A stretch of DNA of 19,501 bases from CAZWBR01 sp964404205 (lineage in GTDB: Bacteria > Bacteroidota > Bacteroidia > Bacteroidales > Prolixibacteraceae): the NCBI GenBank assembly GCA_964404205.1, contig CAYOJD010000061.1, forward strand, positions 1 to 19,501. The letters run 5' to 3'. The notes beneath the pieces are model-generated. The model did not search any database and was not told where the DNA came from. It saw nothing but the letters and a program-made list of their open reading frames with translations. The position numbers and the translations under genes were made by a program. Of this stretch, positions 1 to 7,205 are shown one piece after another (the stretch's first letter is position 1; each line of letters starts with the position of its first letter).

Positions 1-1
1 G

Positions 2-214
2 GTAAAGCAGGAAAAAATGGAATCCATTTTGCCCCGGCTTAACCGCTATGGCCCAATGATGGCTACACTTTCTTTCGTGCCACTATTGGGAAACATTATT
101 ATTTTAGGACTTGGTTTTTTCCGTATCTCGCCCGTAATGACAACCATATTCATGTTTGTTGGTAAACTCGCCCGTTACCTGCTGGTTATTTTGCTAATGG
201 AAATGGTGGTATGA
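2..214 (+). CDS. YqaA-like VTT-domain membrane protein, 3' end only
   Basis: The reading frame is open from the window edge, so the gene starts upstream and only about 70 C-terminal residues are visible; the ATG at 17 is internal. The visible part has a charged stretch followed by RYGPMMATLSFVPLLGN, a glycine-rich turn, and two hydrophobic segments separated by a short loop. The order RYG, hydrophobic run, P-(L/V)-(L/V)-G, G-x-x-R-(I/L), GK-x-x-RY matches the C-terminal part of the YqaA branch of the SNARE-associated/VTT (DedA-like) inner-membrane proteins. These are integral membrane proteins whose transport role is poorly defined. An 80-base gap with its own promoter separates it from dtd, so the two are probably not one transcript, although I see no strong terminator between them. 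Family assignment rests on a short fragment. Confidence 0.72.
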   Translation, partial: VKQEKMESILPRLNRYGPMMATLSFVPLLGNIIILGLGFFRISPVMTTIFMFVGKLARYLLVILLMEMVV

Positions 215-246
215 CGAAAATATATTGTTTCACAATAAATTTTAGG

Positions 247-277
247 TTGACTGGCGCACAAGTTTTTATTATATTTG
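247..277 (+). promoter_or_regulatory. Predicted Bacteroidota-type promoter of the dtd operon
   Basis: TTG at 247-249, then a 20-base spacer and TATATTTG at 270-277, an exact match to TAnnTTTG. Transcription would start around 283, giving a leader of only about a dozen bases before the dtd ATG. Predicted from sequence only. Confidence 0.55.
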
Positions 278-294
278 AATAAATATCAGATATC

Positions 295-750
295 ATGAGG
301 ATTGTAATCCAGCGGGTTCTTCAGGCATCGGTTTCTATTGAAGGTAATATTATCGGAGAAATTGGGAATGGGATGTTGGTTTTGGTCGGGTTTGAATCGC
401 CCGATGAAACCGGGGATCTGGTTTGGATGGCTAATAAAATTGTGCAATTGCGTATTTTCAACGACAGCAATGATGTGATGAACCTTTCGGTAAAGGAGAG
501 TGGGGGGGCTATTTTGTTGGTAAGCCAGTTTACCCTTCATGCCAAAACAAAAAAGGGGAATCGCCCTTCGTATATCAGCGCAGCACCGCCCGATATTGCG
601 ATTCCGCTTTACGAAAGTTTTATTCGGTTGCTAAGCGAAGCGTTGGGCCAACCGGTGCAGACCGGACGATTTGGTGCCGATATGAAAGTTTCTCTTGTGA
701 ACGACGGACCGGTAACGATTATAATCGATTCTAAAAATCGTGACTTATGA
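295..750 (+). CDS. dtd: D-aminoacyl-tRNA deacylase (DTD)
   Basis: A cytosolic homodimeric enzyme that hydrolyses D-amino acids (and glycine mischarged on tRNA-Ala) from tRNA, so D-residues are not fed into translation. The 151-residue length is normal for the family. The catalytic segment SQFTL lies at residues 77-81, with Thr80 at the usual active-site position. It continues into the family pattern KGNRPSY...AAPP at 87-99. The Gly-cisPro motif that rejects L-aminoacyl-tRNA is seen as NDGPVT at 136-141. The start follows a good promoter and the N-terminus MRIVIQRV is typical. Its stop overlaps the next start in an ATGA arrangement (747-750), which indicates translational coupling to the MazG-type gene. 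Confidence 0.96.
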   Translation: MRIVIQRVLQASVSIEGNIIGEIGNGMLVLVGFESPDETGDLVWMANKIVQLRIFNDSNDVMNLSVKESGGAILLVSQFTLHAKTKKGNRPSYISAAPPDIAIPLYESFIRLLSEALGQPVQTGRFGADMKVSLVNDGPVTIIIDSKNRDL

Positions 751-1088
751 GCAATGAAATTACCCTGAACGAGGCTCAGGCGCTTGTTGATCAATGGATC
801 AAACAATATGGCGTGCGTTATTTCAGCGAGCTGACCAATATGGCCATCTTAACCGAAGAGGTGGGCGAAGTGGCCCGCGTAATTGCCCGAAAATATGGTG
901 ACCAGTCGATGAAAAAGAGTGACCGGCAGGTTGATTTGGCCGACGAAATGGCCGATGTACTTTGGGTTCTGATTTGTCTGGCCAACCAGACAGGCGTGAA
1001 CCTCACCGAGGCTTTTCAGCAAAATATGAAAAAAAAGAGTCTGCGCGACCAATCGCGCCATTTTGAAAATGATAAATTATTTACCTAA
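747..1088 (+). CDS. MazG-type nucleotide pyrophosphohydrolase
   Basis: A small (113 aa) all-alpha NTP pyrophosphohydrolase of the MazG/dUTPase-like superfamily, predicted to hydrolyse (d)NTPs, often non-canonical ones, to monophosphate and pyrophosphate. The metal-binding residues of the fold are present: EEVGE at residues 37-41 (E-x-x-E) and DLADEMADVLW at 63-73 (E-x-x-D with E67 and D70). A single MazG domain of this size is more like the short archaeal/phage type and the iMazG group than the two-domain E. coli MazG, so the exact substrate is not predictable. It overlaps dtd by four bases and is followed immediately by deoC, forming a three-gene unit. It could equally be called a dCTP/dUTP-type pyrophosphatase; the fold assignment is firm. 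Confidence 0.9.
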   Translation: MSNEITLNEAQALVDQWIKQYGVRYFSELTNMAILTEEVGEVARVIARKYGDQSMKKSDRQVDLADEMADVLWVLICLANQTGVNLTEAFQQNMKKKSLRDQSRHFENDKLFT

Positions 1089-1104
1089 AAAGCAGCATAT
1101 TACC

Positions 1105-1974
1105 ATGAAATGGCTTATTGATACGCTCGACAGGCAGTTTTCGCAGGAAGAAATTGAGAACGCCCTCGCCCCGATAATAGAATCGGCTTCCGGAATGAAA
1201 GAACCCGGTACGCTGAAACAACTCTTTTCCTGCATTGATTTAACAACATTAAGTTCAACCGATACTCAGGAGCGGGGAAAACTATTCGCACAAAATGTTT
1301 CAAATTTTCATCAGCATTTTGCTGATATGCCAAATGTTGCAGCAATTTGTGTCTATCCGAACCTGGTGAAAACGGTCAGTAAAAATCTAAAGGATAAAAC
1401 GGTAAAGATAGCCTCGGTTTCAGCCGGCTTTCCGGCATCTATGACATTCGATGCAGTAAAAGATCTGGAAACCGGTATGGCCGTAGAGGCCGGTGCTGAC
1501 GAGATCGATATTGTTCTTTCGTTAAGCGAATTTTTGGCTGATAATCATCACGAAGTGGTGCTTGACATAGCCCGTTTAAAAAAGGTTTGCGGTACGGCGC
1601 ATTTAAAAGTGATTCTCGAAACCGGGGCACTGAAAGCTCCCGAAAGGATTTGGAAAGCCTCTTTTCTGGCGATGCAAGCTGGAGCCGATTTCATTAAAAC
1701 ATCGACCGGAAAATTGGAGCCGGCTGCCACCCATCAGGCCGCATGGATCATGTGTAGTGCCATCAGGGAATTTTACCGGAAGACTGGCCGTAAAGTGGGC
1801 TTCAAACCAGCCGGAGGCATTGTCGAAAGTGATGATGCTCTGATTTACTGGGCTATCGTTAAGGAGGTTTTGGGCGACGAATGGCTTAATAATCGGCTAT
1901 TCAGAATTGGTGCAAGCCGTTTGGCCAACAACTTGCTGACATCAATTACAGGTCAAAAAGTAACCTATTTCTGA
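1105..1974 (+). CDS. deoC: Deoxyribose-phosphate aldolase
   Basis: A class I aldolase converting 2-deoxyribose 5-phosphate to glyceraldehyde 3-phosphate and acetaldehyde, in deoxynucleoside catabolism. Counting from the ATG at 1105 the protein has 289 residues. Family landmarks are CIDLTTL near 44-50, EIDIVL with the acid at D135, the Schiff-base lysine K198 in FIKTSTGK, and the second active-site lysine K234 in GFKPAGG. It is about 30 residues longer than E. coli DeoC, mainly through an N-terminal extension. The start is uncertain. An in-frame TTG at 1063 and ATG at 1069 both lie inside the MazG-type gene; the ATG at 1105, 16 bases after that gene's stop and preceded by an A-rich stretch, is preferred. 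The gene is followed by a strong terminator. Confidence 0.94.
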   Translation: MKWLIDTLDRQFSQEEIENALAPIIESASGMKEPGTLKQLFSCIDLTTLSSTDTQERGKLFAQNVSNFHQHFADMPNVAAICVYPNLVKTVSKNLKDKTVKIASVSAGFPASMTFDAVKDLETGMAVEAGADEIDIVLSLSEFLADNHHEVVLDIARLKKVCGTAHLKVILETGALKAPERIWKASFLAMQAGADFIKTSTGKLEPAATHQAAWIMCSAIREFYRKTGRKVGFKPAGGIVESDDALIYWAIVKEVLGDEWLNNRLFRIGASRLANNLLTSITGQKVTYF

Positions 1975-1991
1975 CACAAAAGGTATAATGG

Positions 1992-2027
1992 AAAAGCCCG
2001 GTAAGATTAAAATCACCGGGCTTTTTT
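1992..2027. terminator. Bidirectional rho-independent terminator (deoC / DoxX fusion)
   Basis: GCCCGGT at 1996-2002 pairs with ACCGGGC at 2015-2021. The stem is flanked by an A-run (1992-1995) on the left and a T-run (2022-2027) on the right, so it can end transcripts from both strands. It lies exactly between the convergent deoC and DoxX-fusion genes. Confidence 0.85.
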
Positions 2028-2044
2028 GGTCTTACTACCGAAAT

Positions 2045-3616
2045 TTATCCCCTCCAGGGGCGGGCTCTCTGAACATTGGCCAACGCGGCCAATGTATGAT
2101 TGGCATCTTCTACAATCTGGAAATCATACATACCCATACAAACGAAGTCCGCTCCGCTGTTGAAGGCATATTTTAATCCATCTTCAGGTTTGATGGCGCC
2201 GGCGGCCAAAACTTTGAAAGCAATCCAAGGCTGCTCCAGCGTTTCCATGTAACGAACTGTCTCATCGGGGTCGAAATCGAACATATTGTCATTCCATTCA
2301 GCCGTGGTTTTAGCCGACCAATAGTTGTGGCTGTGGCATGTTTTTACCCAGAAGTCGGGTTGAAGACCATGTTCTACACACACCTTAATGGCTTCGATGC
2401 GATGGGCACCTATCCCGGCTGGTTTTCCATGGCTGCGAATCTCTTCAAGCCCCTCGCGAATAAGCTCCATGCGTTGAGCTACTGTCAGTTTTCGCCCATC
2501 GTCGTACTCCGGATTGGTCCAGCGGTCAGTGATTTCGCCTTGACAGTATAAAGCATCTGCCTCGGTAAGCAGCGATAGTTTAATCCCTTTCTGAAAATCC
2601 ATCCCCACACCACAGTCCGAAATGTACTTTAGGTTGCTCCGGAACTCGTGCTTGTATTTTTTCAGGATTCGCCCAAGTTGAGGATTGGTAATAATGGAGT
2701 TCATTCCGCATTTTTCGCCCAATGCAAGGGTTTGCATCACCTTTTCATCGGTATGATAAGTTTTTACCAGTTTAGAGACATAGATTAAATCGCGCGAATG
2801 AGCCCAACCGCCAATTAAGTTTCCTCCCATTATCAGACGGCTTAGTTCAAACTCGGCCATTTCGCCCTTTGTATTGCGGTAGGTGATTTTTCCTTTTGGG
2901 ACTTTTCCTTTCAGTTCACTTAAAGACGCATAGCTGAAATTCAATGTCGTAGCACCTGAGTTGGCATCTATGCCTTCCACTTTCAATAATTTCTCCTCGA
3001 AACTGTCCCATCTTCTTTTTTTGTACAGCGCATAGGCAAAAGCACCAATAGCCGGAACCGCAATCAAATCTTTCATCATCTCCCGGCGGGCCACTTTTTT
3101 GTCGTTGTCGCCCGAATATTCGGGAACCGGTTGACGTGCCTTCTCCTCTTTCCAACGGGCGTAAAGCCTGTCTAATCCGAAGAAATTGGTAGCCGGAATA
3201 AATACAAAGGCCAACAGAACAAATAGTTCAATCAATGTTTTGTTGATCCACAAATAGCTTCCCTCGGCGGGGACACCAACCATATAGCCAGGAATGGGCG
3301 GATAGGCAACGAAATAGAACAGCAGCATCAATGTGCCACCCGCAGCAGCCCAACGCGCAAACAGGCCGGTAATTAGCCCCAGACCAACAAGTATCATTCC
3401 CCAGATGTTCAGAAAATCAACTGCAGCGATAACGGCCGAATTCCCTGCCATCCACTGAAACAGGGGCGAAAAAATCCATTTCGAATTGGTGAGATAAGCC
3501 GCTGAACTCCACCCGCTACTCATAATTTTGGCAACACCTTCATAGAGAAAATGCCAGCCAATAGCCGTGCGAACAATCGTTAAGGCCCATTTTGTCAATT
3601 TGTTACTCTCTTTCAT
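2045..3616 (-). CDS. DoxX-family membrane domain fused to Tat-like segment and TIM-barrel-like domain
   Basis: A 523-residue protein. Residues about 10-143 form a four-helix DoxX-type module: helices near 10-31, 60-84, 88-106 and 125-143, with WHFLYEG in the first helix and GLGLITGLFAR between the second and third. DoxX proteins are linked to quinone or thiol redox chemistry, but this is not firm for the branch. A charged linker then leads to ARREMMK at 176-182 and a hydrophobic run to about 198, which resembles a twin-arginine signal anchor. Residues about 256-510 look like a TIM barrel: IMGGNLIGGWAHSRD, GVGMDF, AGIGAHRIE, KTCHSHNYW, and a closing AAGAIKPEDGL...GADFVCMGM phosphate-site-like segment. 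This resembles Tat-exported oxidoreductase/aldolase-like proteins, but I cannot name the reaction. The ATG at 3616 is preferred, with an A-rich run upstream; an in-frame TTG at 3652 is less likely. It diverges from the lactate dehydrogenase-like gene. Confidence 0.82.
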   Translation of the reverse strand: MKESNKLTKWALTIVRTAIGWHFLYEGVAKIMSSGWSSAAYLTNSKWIFSPLFQWMAGNSAVIAAVDFLNIWGMILVGLGLITGLFARWAAAGGTLMLLFYFVAYPPIPGYMVGVPAEGSYLWINKTLIELFVLLAFVFIPATNFFGLDRLYARWKEEKARQPVPEYSGDNDKKVARREMMKDLIAVPAIGAFAYALYKKRRWDSFEEKLLKVEGIDANSGATTLNFSYASLSELKGKVPKGKITYRNTKGEMAEFELSRLIMGGNLIGGWAHSRDLIYVSKLVKTYHTDEKVMQTLALGEKCGMNSIITNPQLGRILKKYKHEFRSNLKYISDCGVGMDFQKGIKLSLLTEADALYCQGEITDRWTNPEYDDGRKLTVAQRMELIREGLEEIRSHGKPAGIGAHRIEAIKVCVEHGLQPDFWVKTCHSHNYWSAKTTAEWNDNMFDFDPDETVRYMETLEQPWIAFKVLAAGAIKPEDGLKYAFNSGADFVCMGMYDFQIVEDANHTLAALANVQRARPWRG

Positions 3617-3649
3617 AAGTTTTTTGTTTTTTTTTAAAATGGTCGCAAT

Positions 3650-3657
3650 CAAAAATA
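3650..3657 (-). promoter_or_regulatory. Predicted -7 element for the DoxX fusion gene
   Basis: On the minus strand 3657-3650 reads TATTTTTG, a full TAnnTTTG match. It would give a leader of about 28 bases to the ATG at 3616. No clear TTG -33 element lies at the right distance, so support is moderate. Confidence 0.42.
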
Positions 3658-3688
3658 GTTATTTTTCATCTTTGTGGTTCGTAATACC

Positions 3689-3696
3689 TACTTTTG
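3689..3696 (+). promoter_or_regulatory. Predicted -7 element for the D-lactate dehydrogenase-like gene
   Basis: TACTTTTG is an exact TAnnTTTG match 17 bases before the ATG at 3714. The -33 region is weak (only a T-rich stretch at 3662-3666). The divergent DoxX -7 element lies just over 30 bases away, so the two promoters share upstream DNA. Confidence 0.45.
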
Positions 3697-3713
3697 GCCC
3701 AAAATTAACTGTA

Positions 3714-6536
3714 ATGCTATCCGGAGATTATCAACTTCTTTATCGTGCTTTGACACAGAAAATTGAACCGACAAGAATTTTCCACGACCCACTACATACA
3801 TTGGCTTTTGGCACCGATGCAAGTTTCTATCGGATGATTCCCAAGATAGTTGTGAAAGCGAAGGACGAGGAGGAGGTGGCATATATTCTTCGGGAGGCTG
3901 ATAAACGAAATATTGCTGTCACGTTTCGGGCTGCCGGAACCAGTCTTTCCGGTCAGGCTATTTCAGATTCGGTATTGGTGATAGCAGGTGAACATTGGAA
4001 AAATTTTGAAATTCTTGATGAAGGTCTGAAAATCAGGCTTCAACCTGGACTTATTGGTTCTAAGGTCAATCGGCTGCTGGCTCCTTTCGGACGCAAAATT
4101 GGGCCCGATCCGGCTTCGATTCATGCGGCCATGATTGGCGGTATTGCAGCCAATAACGCCAGTGGTATGTGTTGCGGAACGGCCGATAATTCATACAAAA
4201 CGGTTGCCGGAATCCGGGTTATCTTGCACGACGGGACTATCTTGGACACCACCGACGAGCAAAGCCGACAATCTTTTCTGAAAAGCCATTCAGTTTTGGC
4301 TGAAGCACTGGACCGCATGGCTGCTGAGGTGAAAAGTAACACCGTTCTTGCCAATCGTATCCGTAACAAATTCAAAATAAAAAATACAACCGGTTACAGC
4401 CTCAATGCGCTGACAGATTTTGACAACTCATTTGATATTATTGAACATCTGATGATTGGCTCGGAGGGGACATTGGGTTTTATTGCTGGAATAACCTATC
4501 GTACGGTGGTTGAACATCCGTTCAAAGCCAGTGCCATGATGGTTTTCCCCGATATTATAAATGCCTGTAAAGCGGTGCGTATCCTGAAAAATCAGCCAGT
4601 ATCAACGGCCGAACTGATGGATAGGGCCGGGTTGCGTTCGGTTGAAAAAGAGCCAGGGCTTCCAGTCTGGTTGCCCGTATTAAGCGAGGGGGCTACGGCC
4701 CTGTTGGTCGAAACCCGCGCCGGAACAAAAGCAGAATTGGATAATCAAATCCAAACAATAGCCAATTCGCTCGAAACCATCCCAAAGGAGATTCCGCTCT
4801 ATTTTACTGAAAATCCGGCTGAGTATAATCTTTACTGGAAAATCAGAAAGGGACTCTTTCCTTCGGTGGGGGCAGTGCGTAAAACAGGTACAACGGTTAT
4901 TATCGAGGATGTTGCCTTTCCAATTGACCGCCTTGCTGAAGCAACAACCGATCTTCAAACACTGTTTCTGAAGTATCGTTACGATGAAGCTGTAATTTTT
5001 GGTCATGCCCTTGATGGAAATCTGCATTTCGTCTTTACCCAGGATTTTGGTACGTCTCAGGAGGTTGAGCGCTACGAACGTTTTATGGCCGATGTCGCTT
5101 CATTGGTCGTTGAAAAATATGATGGTTCGCTAAAGGCCGAACATGGCACAGGACGAAACATGGCGCCATTTGTCGAAAAGGAGTGGGGGAGAGAGGCCTA
5201 CCAACTGATGCAACAGATAAAAAAAATGTTCGACCCTAAAAACCTGCTTAACCCTGGCGTGATTATTAATCCCGATCCGGATGCCCATATCAAAAACCTG
5301 AAACCACTTCCTGCAGCCTCCGAAAAAGTGGACAAGTGCATTGAATGCGGTTTCTGCGAACCATCATGTGTATCGGCAGAACTGACTCTTTCGCCCCGTC
5401 AGCGCATTGCTGTTTATCGCGAAATCAGCCGACTGAAAACCACCGGCGAAGAGCCTCATGTTGCTGCATCTTTGGTTACCAATTTCAACTATAGCGGCAA
5501 CGAAACCTGTGCTACCGATGGTTTATGTGCCGTGGCTTGTCCGGTGAAAATCGATACCGGGAAACTGATAAAGGATTTGAGGCACGATGCCATTTCGCCA
5601 AAAGCGGCACAACGTGCCATTTGGCTGGCAAATAACATGAAAAGTATTACGGCAATCGGTCGCCCTGTTTTGTCGCTGGTCAACATGGCCCATTCTGTTT
5701 TGGGAACAACGTTGATGAGTGGTATAGCCGGTGGGATGCGAAAAATATCGGGTAACCAGATTCCACTCTGGACAGCGGCAATGCCTTCAGGAGCAAAGAG
5801 AGTGATTCTGACAAAATATTCAAAATCTGACAATAAAGTGGTCTATTTCCCTTCGTGTATCAACCGTACGATGGGTGTTTCGAAGGATCACAAAGAGGAA
5901 AAACAGTTGAGTGAAACACTTATAAACCTGATTCATAAAGCTGGTTTTGAAGTTGTTTTCCCGGATGGATTGAGTAATCTCTGTTGCGGAATGGCTTTTT
6001 CGAGCAAGGGCTACAAAGAGGCCGGACTGATGAAATCGAAAGAGTTGGAGGCTGCGCTTTGGAAAGCGAGCGGCGAGGGCCGTTACCCGATTGTGTGCGA
6101 CATGAGCCCTTGTTTGTACACGATGAAAGAAAATATGGAGCCTCGTATAAAGCTATACGAACCTGTCGAATTTATTCTGAATTATCTGGTGGACAAACTG
6201 GATTTTAACCCTGTTGATGAAGCTGTTGCGGTGTTTCCGGTTTGCAGTATGAAAAAAATGGGAATGGATGAAAAATTGGCTGAACTGGCTCGTCGTTGCT
6301 CACGAGAAGTAGTGGTTCCCGAAACCAACTGTTGTGGCTTTGCCGGCGACCGGGGTTTCACCTATCCCGAACTAAACCATCATGGTTTGCGCGAGCTGAA
6401 AGAACAAATTCCTTCGAAAGTTAAGCAAGGCTACTCTACCAGCCGTACCTGCGAAATCGGATTAACGCATAATAGTGGCATATCTTTTAAATCTATTGTC
6501 TATCTGGTTGATAAAGTGACAACTCGCAAAAATTAA
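3714..6536 (+). CDS. FAD-linked and Fe-S D-lactate dehydrogenase-like oxidoreductase
   Basis: A 940-residue fusion of a GlcD/Dld-type flavoprotein with a GlpC-type iron-sulfur/CCG module, most likely oxidising D-lactate or another 2-hydroxyacid and passing electrons to quinone at the membrane. FAD domain: AGTSLSGQAI at 74-83, GIAANNASGMCCGT at 143-156, EGTLGFI at 251-257. FAD-oxidase C-terminal domain: HALDGNLHF at 431-439, EHGTGRNMAPF at 476-486, FDPKNLLNPG near 506-515. Ferredoxin-like region: C542-x2-C545-x2-C548-x3-C552 and C599, C605, C609. Two cysteine-rich CCG repeats follow, with FPSC...NLCCG and FPVC...TNCCG cores. No transmembrane segment is evident, so membrane association would be peripheral. 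The ATG at 3714 is chosen because the conserved sequence begins there; the open frame upstream (GTG at 3567) overlaps the divergent gene. Substrate is inferred from family. Confidence 0.9.
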   Translation: MLSGDYQLLYRALTQKIEPTRIFHDPLHTLAFGTDASFYRMIPKIVVKAKDEEEVAYILREADKRNIAVTFRAAGTSLSGQAISDSVLVIAGEHWKNFEILDEGLKIRLQPGLIGSKVNRLLAPFGRKIGPDPASIHAAMIGGIAANNASGMCCGTADNSYKTVAGIRVILHDGTILDTTDEQSRQSFLKSHSVLAEALDRMAAEVKSNTVLANRIRNKFKIKNTTGYSLNALTDFDNSFDIIEHLMIGSEGTLGFIAGITYRTVVEHPFKASAMMVFPDIINACKAVRILKNQPVSTAELMDRAGLRSVEKEPGLPVWLPVLSEGATALLVETRAGTKAELDNQIQTIANSLETIPKEIPLYFTENPAEYNLYWKIRKGLFPSVGAVRKTGTTVIIEDVAFPIDRLAEATTDLQTLFLKYRYDEAVIFGHALDGNLHFVFTQDFGTSQEVERYERFMADVASLVVEKYDGSLKAEHGTGRNMAPFVEKEWGREAYQLMQQIKKMFDPKNLLNPGVIINPDPDAHIKNLKPLPAASEKVDKCIECGFCEPSCVSAELTLSPRQRIAVYREISRLKTTGEEPHVAASLVTNFNYSGNETCATDGLCAVACPVKIDTGKLIKDLRHDAISPKAAQRAIWLANNMKSITAIGRPVLSLVNMAHSVLGTTLMSGIAGGMRKISGNQIPLWTAAMPSGAKRVILTKYSKSDNKVVYFPSCINRTMGVSKDHKEEKQLSETLINLIHKAGFEVVFPDGLSNLCCGMAFSSKGYKEAGLMKSKELEAALWKASGEGRYPIVCDMSPCLYTMKENMEPRIKLYEPVEFILNYLVDKLDFNPVDEAVAVFPVCSMKKMGMDEKLAELARRCSREVVVPETNCCGFAGDRGFTYPELNHHGLRELKEQIPSKVKQGYSTSRTCEIGLTHNSGISFKSIVYLVDKVTTRKN

Positions 6537-6541
6537 TTTGG

Positions 6542-7117
6542 TTACAGGTTCCCTTTTAGCCCGATAACTTCAGCATTGCCCTGCATGGCTTGAATGGTTT
6601 TGGTTATCAACTCCTCGACGGTCAGATCTAACATGGCAGCCCCTTTGGCAATCACTTCGCGATTGGCACCGGCGGCAAAGGCAGGCGTTTTCCATTTTTT
6701 CATTACCGACGAGGTGCCTAAATCCAGAATGCTTTTCGATGGACGGACATATACGGCGGCAGTAATCAGTCCGGTCAGTTCGTCGGTGGCAAACAACACT
6801 TTTTCCATGTAGCTGATAGGTTCAGTATCGCTGCAGATGCCCCATCCATGGCTCACAATGGCTCTGATACAATCTTCGGGCCATTGCTCTCCCTCTAAGA
6901 TCTTGCGGGTCATGGTGCAGTGCTGATCTGGAAATTGTTCGTAATCCAGATCGTGACACAATCCGATAATACCCCATTTTTCTACATCTTCGCCTTGCTG
7001 AACGGCGAAATAGCGCATCACCGATTCTACAGCCAAAGCGTGCCGAATTAGACTTTCCTGTTGGTTGTATTTTTTAAGCAAGGCAAAAGCATCTTCGCGT
7101 GTGAGATCTTTTTTCAT
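6542..7117 (-). CDS. Predicted HD-superfamily hydrolase
   Basis: A 191-residue soluble protein with the HD metal-hydrolase signature: H26 in the first helix, H55-D56 in LCHDLDYE, H90 in SHGWG, and D112 in ATDELTGLI. Downstream it has the conserved run VRPSKSI and FAAGANREVI, which place it in a small family of stand-alone predicted HD hydrolases common in Bacteroidota, Clostridia and Spirochaetes. These are presumed phosphohydrolases of nucleotides or similar compounds; the substrate is unknown. The start is the ATG at 7117, where homology-like sequence begins; the frame is open further upstream into the Gfo/Idh/MocA promoter. Its 3' end lies five bases from the convergent lactate dehydrogenase-like gene. 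Confidence 0.85.
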   Translation of the reverse strand: MKKDLTREDAFALLKKYNQQESLIRHALAVESVMRYFAVQQGEDVEKWGIIGLCHDLDYEQFPDQHCTMTRKILEGEQWPEDCIRAIVSHGWGICSDTEPISYMEKVLFATDELTGLITAAVYVRPSKSILDLGTSSVMKKWKTPAFAAGANREVIAKGAAMLDLTVEELITKTIQAMQGNAEVIGLKGNL

Positions 7118-7133
7118 GATAGGCAGTATAATG

Positions 7134-7168
7134 TTGCACATGGCAATGATAATAATTTTATATATTTG
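7134..7168 (+). promoter_or_regulatory. Predicted promoter of the Gfo/Idh/MocA gene
   Basis: TATATTTG at 7161-7168 fully matches TAnnTTTG. A TTG lies at 7134-7136 with a 24-base spacer, slightly longer than usual. The leader to the ATG at 7206 would be about 30 bases. Confidence 0.45.
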
Positions 7169-7205
7169 AATCAATTCGAAATCGAAAAATAAATTTAATC
7201 GACTG

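Noticed and set aside
215..294. An AT-rich hairpin (ATTGT/ACAAT) after the YqaA-like gene as a terminator.
   Set aside because: The stem is only five base pairs, has almost no G or C and lacks a T-tract; too weak to call.
3567..3713. A 49-residue N-terminal extension of the lactate dehydrogenase-like protein from GTG at 3567, with a hydrophobic stretch that could be a membrane anchor.
   Set aside because: It overlaps the 5' end of the divergent DoxX gene and both promoter elements; family-like sequence starts at the ATG at 3714.
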